This document shows, one piece after another, positions 5,731 to 12,984 of a stretch of 15,701 bases of DNA. The stretch spans positions 1-15,701 of the forward strand of contig JAGYOB010000037.1 in assembly GCA_018399515.1 (NCBI GenBank), read 5' to 3'. This DNA comes from Candidatus Nanopelagicales bacterium (GTDB lineage: Bacteria > Actinomycetota > Actinomycetes > S36-B12). The notes beneath the pieces are model-generated. The model saw only the letters and a list, made by a program, of their open reading frames with translations, did not search any database and had not been told where the DNA came from. The position numbers were made by a program, and so were the translations under genes. Position 1 is the stretch's first letter. Every line of letters begins with the position of its first letter.

Positions 5731-7516
5731 AAGGAGTTGCCGGCTCTGATGGTGGCGGCTCCGGTGTGGGTGTGGGCTCTGGTGTAGGCGTCGGTTCTGG
5801 CGTGGGTGTGGGCGTGGGTTCGGGTGTCGGTGTCGGCGCGGCGATCGCCACCGTCAACGTCACCGGAGTGCCCTTGACCGCCGTCGTACCTGCCGAGGGA
5901 GACTGCGACAGCACCGTTCCCGGTGCCACGGTCTGAGATTCCTGGTAGATCACACTGACCTCGAACCCGGCACCGGACAAGATTCCGCGCGCAGCGCCTT
6001 CGGTTTCACCCACCGTATTGGGCACCTGCACACGACCACTGGAGACATTGATGCTGACCGAGGTACCGGCGTCAACCGACGATCCTTCGGAGGGATTCTG
6101 GCCGAGGACATAGCCTTCCGGCTGGTCGGAATCCACCGGGTTCACCGATCCGAGAACCAATTTGGCATCAGCGAGCGCTGTTTCGACATCACTGATCGAC
6201 GTCAAGCCGACCAACGGCGGCACGGTCGTTTTCTCCGCCCCCGCGCTGATCGTGACATTGACCGCCTGACCCTCCTCGAGTTGCTCTCCGGGGATCGGCT
6301 GTTGCGCGATCACGGTGTCGACCGGGAGTTCGGATACCTCGGGGGTCTGCACTCCCAGCACGAGACCTTCTCGCTCGAGTACGTTCTCCGCCTGCACGAT
6401 GGTCAAGCCGGTCAGATCCGGTACCGAGACTTTCGCTGCGGTCGTGCGACCGAGTACGAGTGCGGCCGCGAGCGCGGTGAGCCCGACGACGGCGAGGATG
6501 CCGATGATGAGTGCGACGAAGAACCCTGCTCCGCGCTGGGCTTTACGGCCTCGCGGCTTGGCGGTGTCGATGGCGTAGACCTCGGTGGGATCCACGACGT
6601 CGAGAACCTGCGTCGGCGTGGCGACGACCGCCGGTACTGCCGCGGTCACCGGGCCACCGACTGCTGCAGCATCGACATCGAGGCGGAACTCAGCGGCGCT
6701 TTGGTACCGGTCATCGGGGCTCTTGGCCAGCGATCGCATCACGACGGCGTCGATCGCCGGTGAGATCTCCGGATCGAGCTGCGATGGCGGCAGCGCTTGC
6801 TCACTGACGTGCTGATAGGCCACTGACACCGGGGAGTCTCCGGTGAAGGGTGGTTTTCCGGTGAGCAATTCATAGAGCAGCACACCGGCGGAATACAGAT
6901 CACTGCGGGCATCGACGACCTCGCCGCGTGCCTGTTCCGGGGACAGATACTGCGCGGTTCCCATGACCGTCGATGCTGAGGTCATCGTGTGGCCGACCTC
7001 GTTGATCGCGCGGGCGATTCCGAAGTCCATCACCTTGACTTCACCGGTGCGAGCCAGCATGACGTTGGCCGGCTTGATGTCTCGATGCACGATGCCGTGA
7101 CGATGGGCATAGTCGAGAGCGGCCAGCGTGCCGGAGATGATCTCCAGCGACCGCTCGGGCATGAGTCGACGATCCGATGACACCAGTTGACGCAGTGTCA
7201 TTCCGTCGACGTATTCCATGACGATGTAGGGCACGATCGTGGTCTCGCCATGATCACCGAGGACGTCCTCGCCGGTGTCATACACCGCGACGACATTGGG
7301 GTGGTTCAAGGCGGCGGCTGATTGGCCTTCGCGGCGGAATCGTGCTTGGAAGGCTGGATCGCGGGCGAGGTCGGGGCGCAGGATCTTGATCGCCACGCGC
7401 CGCCCCAGGCGAACGTCACGGCCCTCCCACACCTCGGCCATGCCGCCACGGCCGATGATGGAGATCAGCTCGTAGCGATCACCGAGCGTGCGCTCCGCGC
7501 CTGAACCCTCAGTCAC
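5729..7516 (-). CDS. pknB: PknB-type PASTA serine/threonine kinase
   Basis: A 595-residue transmembrane receptor kinase. The kinase domain (about 15-280) has the glycine loop GRGGMAEVW (22-30), catalytic Lys44, HRDIKPAN (144-151), DFG (164-166) and a Ser/Thr-rich activation segment before GTAQYLSPEQ (186-195). It should be active. A juxtamembrane linker (285-328) ends in PRGRKAQR before one membrane helix (331-355). Three extracellular PASTA repeats follow (about 364-426, 431-492, 496-557); M. tuberculosis PknB has four. The last 35 residues are a Pro/Thr/Glu tail. PASTA domains bind muropeptides or lipid II, and the kinase controls wall synthesis and division. The start is GTG 7516, with GGGAGG 8 nt upstream. 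It is the last gene of the operon and the only kinase, with no pknA, so it may cover both roles. Confidence 0.97.
   Translation of the reverse strand: MTEGSGAERTLGDRYELISIIGRGGMAEVWEGRDVRLGRRVAIKILRPDLARDPAFQARFRREGQSAAALNHPNVVAVYDTGEDVLGDHGETTIVPYIVMEYVDGMTLRQLVSSDRRLMPERSLEIISGTLAALDYAHRHGIVHRDIKPANVMLARTGEVKVMDFGIARAINEVGHTMTSASTVMGTAQYLSPEQARGEVVDARSDLYSAGVLLYELLTGKPPFTGDSPVSVAYQHVSEQALPPSQLDPEISPAIDAVVMRSLAKSPDDRYQSAAEFRLDVDAAAVGGPVTAAVPAVVATPTQVLDVVDPTEVYAIDTAKPRGRKAQRGAGFFVALIIGILAVVGLTALAAALVLGRTTAAKVSVPDLTGLTIVQAENVLEREGLVLGVQTPEVSELPVDTVIAQQPIPGEQLEEGQAVNVTISAGAEKTTVPPLVGLTSISDVETALADAKLVLGSVNPVDSDQPEGYVLGQNPSEGSSVDAGTSVSINVSSGRVQVPNTVGETEGAARGILSGAGFEVSVIYQESQTVAPGTVLSQSPSAGTTAVKGTPVTLTVAIAAPTPTPEPTPTPTPEPTPTPEPTPTPEPPPSEPATP
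5753..5836 (-). repeat. Low-complexity repeat encoding the PknB Pro/Thr/Glu tail
   Basis: Residues 561-588 of PknB are units of PTPEP and PTPTPEP beyond the last PASTA domain. On the DNA this is a GT/GG-rich stretch of near-repeats. It could act as an extended wall-spanning stalk or carry O-glycans. Such DNA is prone to slippage, so its length may differ between strains. Confidence 0.7.
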
Positions 7517-7524
7517 AACACAAT

Positions 7525-7530
7525 CCTCCC
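7525..7530 (-). promoter_or_regulatory. Strong Shine-Dalgarno site of pknB
   Basis: Minus strand GGGAGG, 8 nt before GTG 7516. It decides the start. It is the clearest Shine-Dalgarno site among the starts examined, and most genes nearby rely on 4-bp overlaps or leaderless starts. The 64-bp pbpA-pknB gap is the largest inside the operon, so pknB is translated independently. Confidence 0.7.
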
Positions 7531-7580
7531 GCTCCTAGACGCAGCAGTCTGGCAGGTCGTTCCCCGTATGCCGGTGCGGC

Positions 7581-9041
7581 TCACCTGAGTGCCGCCTCGA
7601 TCACCGCGCGGGCGATCGGGCCCGCGATCGCGTTTCCACTCACCTCGTTGTCGCCACCGTCCTCGACGGCGACAGCGACCGCGATCTGGGGGTTGGTGGC
7701 GGGAGCGAGGGCCACGATCCAGGCCACCGGGGCACCATCTCTGCCCGTTTGCGCTGTGCCGGTTTTCGCCCCGACGCTGACTGCCTGCCCATCGGGGGTG
7801 GTGATGCCGCGAAGCGCCCCGGCGGTTCCCCGATCGACGACCGCAACCATCATCTCGACGAGATCGGCTGCAGCTTCCGGCGTCATCGCACGCTCGAATT
7901 CCTTCGGGGTGGACGTTCGCAGGATCGCCAGGTCGGGCCCGCGAATCTCTTGGACAAGGTAGGGCTCCATCACGATGCCGTTATTGCCGATTCCCGCTGT
8001 CACCATCGCCATCTGCATGGCGGTCGCGCGCACATCGAACTGGCCGATGGCGCTCAAAGCGGTCTGGGGTGCATCTGGCGAATCGGGGAAGCGCGAGGTT
8101 GATGCGCGCAGCGGGGTGGTGAACGCGGTATCGAAACCGAATGCCTCGGACTGTTCGCGCAGCGCGTCGGCTCCGAGTTCGTTACCCAGCCACGCGAAGG
8201 CGGTGTTGCACGATTGCGCCAGGGCTTCGATCAAGGTGACCTGTTCGTCCGGGCCGCACTCCTCACCGGTCCAGTTGCGCAAGGTGCGCGTCGACAGCGG
8301 CAGGTCGTATTCAGCGGGTCCGGGCAGGACCGAGTCAGGCGAGAACCGCCCGGATGACAGCGCCGCCGCCGCGGTCACGAGCTTGAACGTAGATCCTGGC
8401 GGATTCAATGCCACGATCGGGCGGTTGATCAACGGCTGCGCGGAATCGTCGAGCAGGGACTCGTAGTAGTCCCGAATCGATGCTGGGTCGTGCGACGACA
8501 AAATATTGGGGTCGAAGGACGGAGCCTGCACCTGAGCCAGGATCCGTCCCGTCGAAGGTTCGATGGCCAGTACGGCACCGCTGGTGCCCTGCAGACCGCG
8601 CCATGCGGCGTTCTGCGCCCGTGCATCGATCGTTGTCGTGACCGCACCTCCGCGCGGTTGCCGTCCGGCGATCAACTGCTGGAGTCGATCGACGAAGAAC
8701 AGGTCCGATGACCCCGACAGCACATCGTTCTCGGTGCGCTCCAGACCTGTGGCTCCGTAGACGATGGAATAGAAGCCGGTCACCGACGCGTACTTCTCCC
8801 CTTCCGGATACACCCGCAGATACCTCAGGGTCCCTGCGGTCTCCCGTGATCGGGCAATCGGATCGGCACCCACCAGGATGGGTCCACGTTCGCGGCCGTA
8901 TTCCTCGAGCAGCACCCGCTGGTTGTCAGCTCGCGCCCGATAGTCGTCGGACTGATAAACCTGAATGATCGTGACGTTGACCAGCAAAGCGAGCAGCAGG
9001 AGTGTCAGGACAACAGACAGTCTGCGTATCGAACGCGTCAT
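7581..9041 (-). CDS. pbpA: Class B penicillin-binding protein PbpA
   Basis: A 486-residue D,D-transpeptidase that cross-links peptidoglycan outside the membrane. It has an N-terminal signal anchor (9-27), then a dimerisation/pedestal region (about 45-130, with RGPILVGADPIARS). The transpeptidase domain (about 150-486) carries STFK (Ser217 nucleophile, Lys220), SCN (277-279) and KTG (426-428). All three penicillin-binding motifs are intact. Length is close to M. tuberculosis PbpA. The ATG at 9041 overlaps the rodA stop as ATGA, so the SEDS polymerase and its transpeptidase partner are probably made in a fixed ratio. In mycobacteria PbpA acts in septation and depends on this kinase locus. Regulation by PknB here is an inference from the operon. 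Confidence 0.96.
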   Translation of the reverse strand: MTRSIRRLSVVLTLLLLALLVNVTIIQVYQSDDYRARADNQRVLLEEYGRERGPILVGADPIARSRETAGTLRYLRVYPEGEKYASVTGFYSIVYGATGLERTENDVLSGSSDLFFVDRLQQLIAGRQPRGGAVTTTIDARAQNAAWRGLQGTSGAVLAIEPSTGRILAQVQAPSFDPNILSSHDPASIRDYYESLLDDSAQPLINRPIVALNPPGSTFKLVTAAAALSSGRFSPDSVLPGPAEYDLPLSTRTLRNWTGEECGPDEQVTLIEALAQSCNTAFAWLGNELGADALREQSEAFGFDTAFTTPLRASTSRFPDSPDAPQTALSAIGQFDVRATAMQMAMVTAGIGNNGIVMEPYLVQEIRGPDLAILRTSTPKEFERAMTPEAAADLVEMMVAVVDRGTAGALRGITTPDGQAVSVGAKTGTAQTGRDGAPVAWIVALAPATNPQIAVAVAVEDGGDNEVSGNAIAGPIARAVIEAALR

Positions 9042-10408
9042 CGCGACACCACCTGGGTCGGCATCGAGGCGTCGTCGGTCTGCCCCTCCAGCGGGCGACG
9101 GGCGCGATGAGAGATGACCAGCAGCAGAGCAATGATGATCCAGTTAGCGACCAGGGACGATCCACCGTAGGACAGAAACGGAGTGGTCAACCCGGTGAGA
9201 GGGATGAGTCGAGTCACACCACCGACGATGACGAAGACCTGTATCGCCAGGGTGATCGACAGGCCGGCTGCAAGGAGTTGACCGAAGGGGTCGCGAACAG
9301 CCACCGCGGTGCGAAGTCCACGTTCGACGAGCACGGCGTAGAGCAGCAGGATCGCGATCAATCCGGTCAGGCCCAGTTCTTCACCGAGCGCGGCAACGAC
9401 GAAGTCGGTGTTAGCGAAGGGAACCAGGCTGGGGTATCCCCCACCGAGTCCGGTGCCCAGAAGTCCACCATTGGCAAGGCCATACAGCGATTGCACGATC
9501 TGGAACCCGCCCGTGTCGGCATAGGCGAAGGGATCCAGCCACACCTGGACCCGCACCCGAACGTGGCCGAATGCCAGATAGGCGAAGACAGCGCCGATCG
9601 CGAAGAGTGCGCCGGCGAGGACGAACCAGGATCGGCGCTGGGTCGCGATGTACAGCATCGAGACGAACAGGCCGAAGAACAGCAGGGAGGTTCCTAGATC
9701 GCGCTCGAAAACGAGCACGGCCAGCGACACCAGCCACGCCACCAGTATCGGGCCGAGATCGCGCGGTCGAGGGAATTCGATACCGAGGACACGGGTTCGC
9801 ACCAGCGCGAGGGAATCCCGGGTGACGACGAGATATCCTGCGAAGAAGATCGTCAGCAGGATCTTGGCGAGTTCGGCAGGCTGGAAGGTCAAACCGCCGA
9901 CACGCACCCACAGCGTCGCACCATTGACGGTCGTGCCGATTACCGGTGCCAACGGAAGGATCAGCAAGATGATGCCGACCATGCCAGCGGTGTACGTGTA
10001 GCGCTGCAGGATGCGATGGTCGCGCAGCGCCAGGAGCACGAGGACGAACAGCGTGACGCCGACGGCGTACCAGGTCAACTGGTTGTAGACATCGGGTGTC
10101 GGTGGCACCGCTCCTACCCGTTCGGCTCGCTGCGCTGCTGCTACGTCTAGGCGGTAGATCATCACCAGGCCCAGGATCGTCAATAGCGTCGCCAGGGGTA
10201 GCAGGAGCGGATCCGCGTAGGGCACCCGCCAGCGCACGATGAGGTGCGCGATGAGGGCCAGTACGCCGACGACGGCGGCTGTGATCCACAGGCGCGGATG
10301 CAGTCCTTCCCCGGTCGCCCATCCGACCTGAACGGTGCCCAGAACACCCAGCCCCCACGCCATGACGAGGAGGAGGAGTTCGAAGTTGCGGCGGGTGGGG
10401 CGCTTCAC
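9038..10408 (-). CDS. rodA: SEDS peptidoglycan glycosyltransferase RodA/FtsW
   Basis: A 456-residue integral membrane protein with about ten hydrophobic segments between residues 10 and 432. It polymerises lipid II into glycan strands and works with the PbpA encoded just downstream. Family signatures are NGATLWVRVGGLTFQPAELAK (162-182), FERDLGTSLLFF (234-245), WLDPFAYADTGGFQIVQS (290-307, the extracellular loop with the conserved Asp), LANGGLLGTGLGGG (311-324) and the GEELGLTG segment (342-349). The start is GTG 10408. It overlaps the pstP stop as GTGA, with GGAG 8 nt upstream. The ATG at 10459 would add 17 residues unlike the family and lies inside pstP. RodA rather than FtsW is chosen because of its place in the fhaB-pstP-rodA-pbpA-pknB order. 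Confidence 0.95.
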   Translation of the reverse strand: MKRPTRRNFELLLLVMAWGLGVLGTVQVGWATGEGLHPRLWITAAVVGVLALIAHLIVRWRVPYADPLLLPLATLLTILGLVMIYRLDVAAAQRAERVGAVPPTPDVYNQLTWYAVGVTLFVLVLLALRDHRILQRYTYTAGMVGIILLILPLAPVIGTTVNGATLWVRVGGLTFQPAELAKILLTIFFAGYLVVTRDSLALVRTRVLGIEFPRPRDLGPILVAWLVSLAVLVFERDLGTSLLFFGLFVSMLYIATQRRSWFVLAGALFAIGAVFAYLAFGHVRVRVQVWLDPFAYADTGGFQIVQSLYGLANGGLLGTGLGGGYPSLVPFANTDFVVAALGEELGLTGLIAILLLYAVLVERGLRTAVAVRDPFGQLLAAGLSITLAIQVFVIVGGVTRLIPLTGLTTPFLSYGGSSLVANWIIIALLLVISHRARRPLEGQTDDASMPTQVVSR

Positions 10409-11715
10409 GGTTCGATCTCCACCGGTGGGCAACCAGCAGGGGGCCGAGGACGTTGGCACTCAGCAGCGCGCGCCGCCATCTCGTCAGCGATCCGTCGAGC
10501 ATCGTCGAGACTGTCGGCGGCGATGCCCCGCTCGATCAGTTCCGCGTCGAAGACCGGCAGTTGGGCGACCTGGGTCTCGGTGACCTCTGTCGTTCGCTGC
10601 AGTGGTAGACCCCCGAGCGATCCGGGGACACCCTGATAGATCGTGACGCGGCCCGCATCGGAACCGACGTACCACTGGTTACTCCACCAGACTGCGCCCA
10701 GTGCGGTCACCGTGCCTGCGATCACCGCGAGAACGGCGACGACTCCAATGACGATGCGCACGATGCGCTTGGTCCGCGGTGATAGTCCCGATTGCGCAGG
10801 GGTGACATCGATCTGCGCATCGATGAGCGGGATCTCCGATGTCGGCGGTCCGCTCACCGGTGGTGGAGGTTCAGGGCGGTTGGGATCAGGCTGTGCATCG
10901 TCGGGAAACCTGATCTGGGGCAACCGGGATCGCACGCGGGGTTCACCTGCAGCGCCGACGACGACCGGTTCATCACCGGAGTGGGCCGCTGAATCGCGGG
11001 GCAGCACATCCGCCACGACAACGGTCACGTTGTCCGGTGCGCCTCGAGACAACGCCAGTTCGACGAGTGTGATCACCACACCGGTGGGTTCGCCATCGGA
11101 CAGCACAGCGGCGAGTTCCTCGTCGCTGACCACTCCGGTCAGACCGTCACTGCACAGCAGATACCGATCACCACCTCTCGCTTCGCGCACCGACAGGTCG
11201 GCTTCGACCGGCTGCACGCCGTCGATAGCGCGCATGAGCAACGACCGCCGCGGATGATGCGCCGCCTCCTCCGCGCTGATGCGCCCCGCGTCGACGAGGG
11301 TCTGCACATAGGTGTGATCGTGGGTGATCTGACCGAGTTCTCCATCCCGCAGGAGATATGCGCGTGAGTCGCCGACGTGCACGACGGCCACTCGTTCCCC
11401 CTGCCAGAACAAGGCCGTGACGGTCGTGCCCATGCCGGCCAGGTCGGGGTTGTCCTGCACGACCTGGCCGATGCTGGTGCCCGCCTGCTCGATGGCATCG
11501 GTCAAACCGGAGAGCACGCCATCGGGTGACGGATCGGACTGCTCGAGTTCGGCCAATCGAGCCACCGCTGCGGCACTGGCTAATTCACCTGCGGCATGCC
11601 CGCCCATCCCGTCGGCGACGACGAGCAGTCTCGGTCCTGCGTATCCGGAATCTTCGTTTCCTGAACGCACGAGTCCGACGTCCGAGCGAGCGGCATAACG
11701 CAGGGCGAGGGTCAT
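10405..11715 (-). CDS. pstP: PP2C Ser/Thr protein phosphatase PstP
   Basis: A 436-residue membrane-anchored PPM phosphatase that reverses PknB phosphorylation. The catalytic domain (1-238) shows SDVGLVRSGNEDS (11-23), ADGMGGHAAGE (34-44, metal ligands Asp35/Gly36), VHVGDSRAYLLRDG (112-125), LLCSDGLTG (186-194, Asp190) and APDNVTVVV (226-234). All metal-binding residues are present. A Pro-rich linker (270-312) precedes one membrane helix (318-344). The extracellular tail (345-436) ends with two cysteines (420 and 429) that could form a disulfide. The ATG at 11715 has AGGA, overlapping the fhaB stop, 10 nt upstream. The layout matches mycobacterial PstP. It sits between fhaB and rodA in the operon. 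Confidence 0.96.
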   Translation of the reverse strand: MTLALRYAARSDVGLVRSGNEDSGYAGPRLLVVADGMGGHAAGELASAAAVARLAELEQSDPSPDGVLSGLTDAIEQAGTSIGQVVQDNPDLAGMGTTVTALFWQGERVAVVHVGDSRAYLLRDGELGQITHDHTYVQTLVDAGRISAEEAAHHPRRSLLMRAIDGVQPVEADLSVREARGGDRYLLCSDGLTGVVSDEELAAVLSDGEPTGVVITLVELALSRGAPDNVTVVVADVLPRDSAAHSGDEPVVVGAAGEPRVRSRLPQIRFPDDAQPDPNRPEPPPPVSGPPTSEIPLIDAQIDVTPAQSGLSPRTKRIVRIVIGVVAVLAVIAGTVTALGAVWWSNQWYVGSDAGRVTIYQGVPGSLGGLPLQRTTEVTETQVAQLPVFDAELIERGIAADSLDDARRIADEMAARAAECQRPRPPAGCPPVEIEP

Positions 11716-11725
11716 CGGCAGCGTC

Positions 11726-12214
11726 CTACGTGGTCAACTGCAAGGTCGTGCGTCCGATGCGCAGCGGGGCACCGGGCGGCAGGGCGGTCGGGGAGGTGAT
11801 ACGCGTTCGATCGATCCACGTCCCGTTCGTGGAACCGAGATCCTCCACGATCCACGCGCCTTCGCTGGGATACACGCGCGCATGCCGGCTGGAGGCGAAG
11901 TCATCGTCGATCACGATGGTGGAATCCGGGGCGCGCCCGAGTGTGATCTGGCTGCTGCCCAACGGGATGACCGTTCCCGACAGCGGACCTTCGATCACCG
12001 CGAGTGACGGACCGGCCGACCGAGGGATCTTGGCGGGTTTGGCGGCTTTCGGCGCGCGCGCCGGGCGGGTGCGCCGGGGTGCGCCGGCGGTCGCCGGACG
12101 AGACTCACGCGGCTGGGCGAGGTCGCGGCGCAGGATGAGCACGGTCACGATGACGAACAGCCAGAGTCCGGCCAGGAATGACAGGCGCAGCAGGGTCAGA
12201 CCGAACTCGGTCAT
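11726..12214 (-). CDS. fhaB: FhaB (FipA) membrane FHA protein
   Basis: A 162-residue protein. One N-terminal membrane helix (about 8-28) is followed by a basic, Ala/Pro/Lys-rich linker (29-68) and a C-terminal FHA domain (about 70-160). The phosphothreonine-binding residues are present: LGR (92-94), SSRHARV (108-114) and LGSTNGTWID (126-135). FHA domains bind phosphothreonine partners. The M. tuberculosis homologue (FipA, Rv0019c) bridges FtsZ and FtsQ and is a kinase substrate. A classic TQT kinase site is not present near the linker, so phosphorylation, if any, must use other Thr/Ser residues. The ATG at 12214 is 3 nt after the fhaA stop, with a weak GGAG 10 nt upstream. The call is firm from domain order and context. 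Confidence 0.93.
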   Translation of the reverse strand: MTEFGLTLLRLSFLAGLWLFVIVTVLILRRDLAQPRESRPATAGAPRRTRPARAPKAAKPAKIPRSAGPSLAVIEGPLSGTVIPLGSSQITLGRAPDSTIVIDDDFASSRHARVYPSEGAWIVEDLGSTNGTWIDRTRITSPTALPPGAPLRIGRTTLQLTT

Positions 12215-12217
12215 CGC

Positions 12218-12892
12218 TCAGCCGCTCCGAAACACCATCGTCGTCTGGCCCAGCGTCACCGTGCTGCCATCAACCAGTGCAGCCTGGGTTACTCGCGTGC
12301 CATCGACGCTCAGCCCGTTCGTGGAATCCAAGTCGCGCACCACCGTCGGCGTGCCCAGGACGACCTCGCAGTGCAACCGTGAAACTCCGGGGTCGTCGAT
12401 GCGCACATCGGCTTCGTGGCCTCGCCCGACACGAGTCACCGGGCGCACGAGCGCGAAATGGGTATCCCCGATCGTCAGGGAGGCCTGGCCGGGATTCGGT
12501 GGCGGCGACCCGGCAGTGGCCACGGAGCGAGAGACCGAGTGGATCCGGAAGATCCCGGTCTCGAGATCGTCATCGCGATCGAGGGTCACCGCCACCGGAC
12601 CGAGCAGGGTGTAATCCTGCTGCTTGGCGTACTCGGTGACCAACTGGGCCAGCTCGCCTTCGAGCGCCTCGCGATAGACGCTCAGGCGATCATCGTCGGT
12701 GGGGGACAATTCGGCGGTGAACACATTGGGCACCACGGTGCGTCCACGAGACACCACCGCCGCCCGATCGTCCATCTCCTTCTGGAGGGCCGCGGCGATC
12801 TCGACCGGCTGGACCTCGGACTTGAACGCACGCGCGAATGCCCCGTTCACGAGCCGGTCGAGCCGGTCTTCGAATCGATCGAGCAATCCCAC
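12218..12892 (-). CDS. fhaA: FhaA, DUF3662 plus FHA domain
   Basis: A 224-residue cytoplasmic protein. The N-terminal DUF3662 (FhaA_N) domain covers about 1-122, starting GLLDRFEDRLDRLVNGAFARAF. A very short linker (123-138, GSPPPNPG) leads to an FHA domain (about 138-222) with VGR (155-157), VSRLHCEV (170-177) and DLDSTNGLSVDG (187-198). In M. tuberculosis FhaA is about 527 residues because of a long disordered linker, so this is a compact version. There, FhaA binds the phosphorylated MviN pseudokinase domain and restrains wall synthesis. The start is GTG 12892, with TACGAT 6 nt upstream and no Shine-Dalgarno sequence, which fits a leaderless mRNA. It is the first gene of the operon. Confidence 0.94.
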   Translation of the reverse strand: MGLLDRFEDRLDRLVNGAFARAFKSEVQPVEIAAALQKEMDDRAAVVSRGRTVVPNVFTAELSPTDDDRLSVYREALEGELAQLVTEYAKQQDYTLLGPVAVTLDRDDDLETGIFRIHSVSRSVATAGSPPPNPGQASLTIGDTHFALVRPVTRVGRGHEADVRIDDPGVSRLHCEVVLGTPTVVRDLDSTNGLSVDGTRVTQAALVDGSTVTLGQTTMVFRSG

Positions 12893-12898
12893 CCGCTG

Positions 12899-12904
12899 AT
12901 CGTA
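12899..12904 (-). promoter_or_regulatory. -10 element of the fhaA-pknB operon
   Basis: Minus strand TACGAT, then 6 nt, then the fhaA GTG. A start site 7 nt after the -10 falls on the GTG itself, so the message is probably leaderless. No TTGACA-like -35 is seen at 16-18 nt spacing. This is the only promoter-like signal upstream of the six-gene operon. Confidence 0.55.
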
Positions 12905-12948
12905 TGCGCTGTGCCGGCTGCGCTGGGGATACGACTCAGGTCACCCCC

Positions 12949-12976
12949 TTGATTCATCGATATTCATCGATATAGT
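12949..12976 (+). promoter_or_regulatory. acr3 promoter
   Basis: TTGATT (12949-12954), a 16-nt spacer and TATAGT (12971-12976), then GGGCGCCC and GTG 12985. With 8 nt from -10 to GTG, transcription would start at or just before the GTG, so the message is probably leaderless. This is the best sigma-70-like promoter in the window. It is back to back with the fhaA promoter, about 45 bp away. Confidence 0.6.
12952..12971. promoter_or_regulatory. Tandem 10-bp operator-like repeats in the acr3 promoter
   Basis: Two exact, adjacent copies of ATTCATCGAT fill the spacer between -35 and -10. Each ends in the palindrome ATCGAT, so the site is also ATCGAT-N4-ATCGAT. The 10-bp period puts both units on the same face of the helix. 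The position is where ArsR/SmtB repressors block arsenic-resistance promoters. No arsR gene lies in the window, so the binding protein is unknown. Confidence 0.55.
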
Positions 12977-12984
12977 GGGCGCCC

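Noticed and set aside
5753..5836. Repeat considered as a CRISPR-like or intergenic satellite
   Set aside because: It is in frame within pknB and encodes a coherent Pro/Thr/Glu tail. Units are irregular and there are no spacers.
9002..9697. Open plus-strand frame of 231 codons opposite rodA and pbpA
   Set aside because: Gln/Asp/Glu-rich shadow of membrane-protein codons. No start context, and it lies antisense to well-identified genes.
10282..10290. Second DnaA-box-like sequence (8 of 9 matches)
   Set aside because: Lies inside rodA coding sequence and has one mismatch in the T-rich half, so chance is the simplest explanation.
12925..12948. GGGG...CCCC inverted repeat between fhaA and acr3
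   Set aside because: Four-base G/C arms with a 16-nt loop occur often by chance in this composition and show no T-run or symmetry in the loop.
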